DNA from: Candidatus Flexifilum affinis
Lineage (GTDB): Bacteria > Chloroflexota > Anaerolineae > Aggregatilineales > Phototrophicaceae
Assembly (NCBI GenBank): GCA_016713325.1
Contig: JADJPJ010000033.1
Location: forward strand, 1 to 16,633
DNA length: 16,633 bases
Direction: 5' to 3'
The first letter of the stretch is position 1. Each line of letters begins with the position of its first letter. The position numbers and the translations under genes were made by a program. Of the stretch, positions 16,307 to 16,633 are shown one piece after another. The notes beneath the pieces were generated by a model. It saw only the letters and a program-made list of their open reading frames with translations. It searched no databases and was not told where the DNA came from.

Positions 16307-16633
16307 CGACGCCACCTCCTTTCCGGGAGTAGCAACGCGCCGATCTGCTCGACGCTTTGTCGCACGCGACCGATACTGGATGCGGCTCTGGCCTATAGCT
16401 TTTTCTGGACCTGAAGCAATCGGACTCAAACCACATGAACCGAGAACCGGGCCCTTTGGCAGCGTTCGAGGGCGTCTCAGCCTGTGTTGGACCAGCCGCC
16501 TATTCTTCATCTGCGAGCAGGCTTGCGTGTTACGCAGTGGGGCCAAAGGTGCCTTCGTGTGGCCCACTCGATGAGGCGTTTCAGATCGGCTCGACGGCGT
16601 AGGTGCGGCTTTTACACGCTTACGTAGTCAGCT
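16307..16633 (-). other. Element DNA without a readable gene
   Basis: No gene can be named here. On the minus strand a short stretch (about 16600-16507) reads RADLKRLIEWATRRHLWPHC and ends at TGA; it has natural composition and may be part of a frameshifted small gene ahead of the ORF at 16306. A competing longer open frame on the same strand looks random. Nothing recognisable is seen on the plus strand. Confidence 0.25.

Larger units (their letters stand above)
14306..16633. mobile_element. One end of an integrative element with a large serine recombinase, inserted in comM
   Basis: From the comM break to the right edge everything visible belongs to, or could belong to, a foreign element: the integrase at the extreme end, a nested dyad, a small ORF and an unreadable remainder. 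The C-terminal half of comM does not reappear, so the element is larger than 2.3 kb and continues beyond the window. Large serine recombinases usually sit next to one attachment site in prophages and integrative elements, which matches. Whether it is a prophage, an ICE or a simple mobilisable island cannot be told from this end. Confidence 0.75.

Noticed and set aside
1..16633. CRISPR arrays, toxin-antitoxin pairs, rRNA or tRNA genes
   Set aside because: I looked for regularly spaced direct repeats, tRNA-like cloverleaf segments and paired small ORFs and saw none that hold up.

Overview
The window looks like a piece of a Chloroflexota (Anaerolineae-like) chromosome. The inference rests on the form of ribosomal protein L32, a lipoprotein with an acidic Thr/Glu/Pro-rich linker, and an HhH-type radical SAM repair protein; no rRNA or tRNA gene is present to confirm it. 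Many genes are broken by single-base frameshifts, while neighbours (4300-5028, 7494-9720, 13232-14310) read cleanly. Most breaks are therefore probably sequencing or consensus errors rather than decay. For each broken gene I give the span over which the protein can be pieced together from two or three frames.

Layout. 1-570: poorly readable, with two unrecognised minus-strand fragments. 572-2091 (+): a radical SAM DNA modification/repair-type protein behind a promoter carrying a LexA-like box, then rpmF (L32). 2194-3176 (+): fabD. 3225-4215 (+): a FAS1-domain lipoprotein, closed by a very strong convergent terminator (4241-4280). 4300-11896 (-): a run of co-directional genes which, in transcription order, are a GH31 alpha-glucosidase, rarA, a GDP-6-deoxy-hexulose reductase-like SDR, a zinc-independent quinone oxidoreductase, a fold-type I aminotransferase and a Bax-inhibitor-1 family membrane protein. 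12047-13110 (-): a URO-D superfamily protein, divergent from comM/yifB (13232, +).

The main point of interest is the right end. comM runs cleanly to the conserved Asn-Pro-Cys-Pro motif (codons 355-358) and then stops making sense. Directly abutting it on the minus strand is a large serine recombinase of about 550 residues (14315-15972), with an N-terminal catalytic domain, recombinase domain, zinc ribbon and C-terminal coiled coil. The 3' end of the integrase lies at the comM break, which is the expected geometry of an integrated element with int next to its attachment site. Upstream of the recombinase are an unusual nested dyad (16040-16074) and a small ORF with a perfect Shine-Dalgarno (16125-16306), both possibly involved in control or excision. 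The rest of the element and the other half of comM lie outside the window.

How the genes work together: rpmF-fabD is the familiar ribosomal-protein/fatty-acid junction. rarA, the radical SAM protein and comM all concern DNA maintenance or uptake but are not one operon. The minus-strand metabolic genes are closely spaced (20-23 bp gaps, apart from a 70-bp gap with a probable internal promoter before the SDR) and may be cotranscribed without sharing one pathway.
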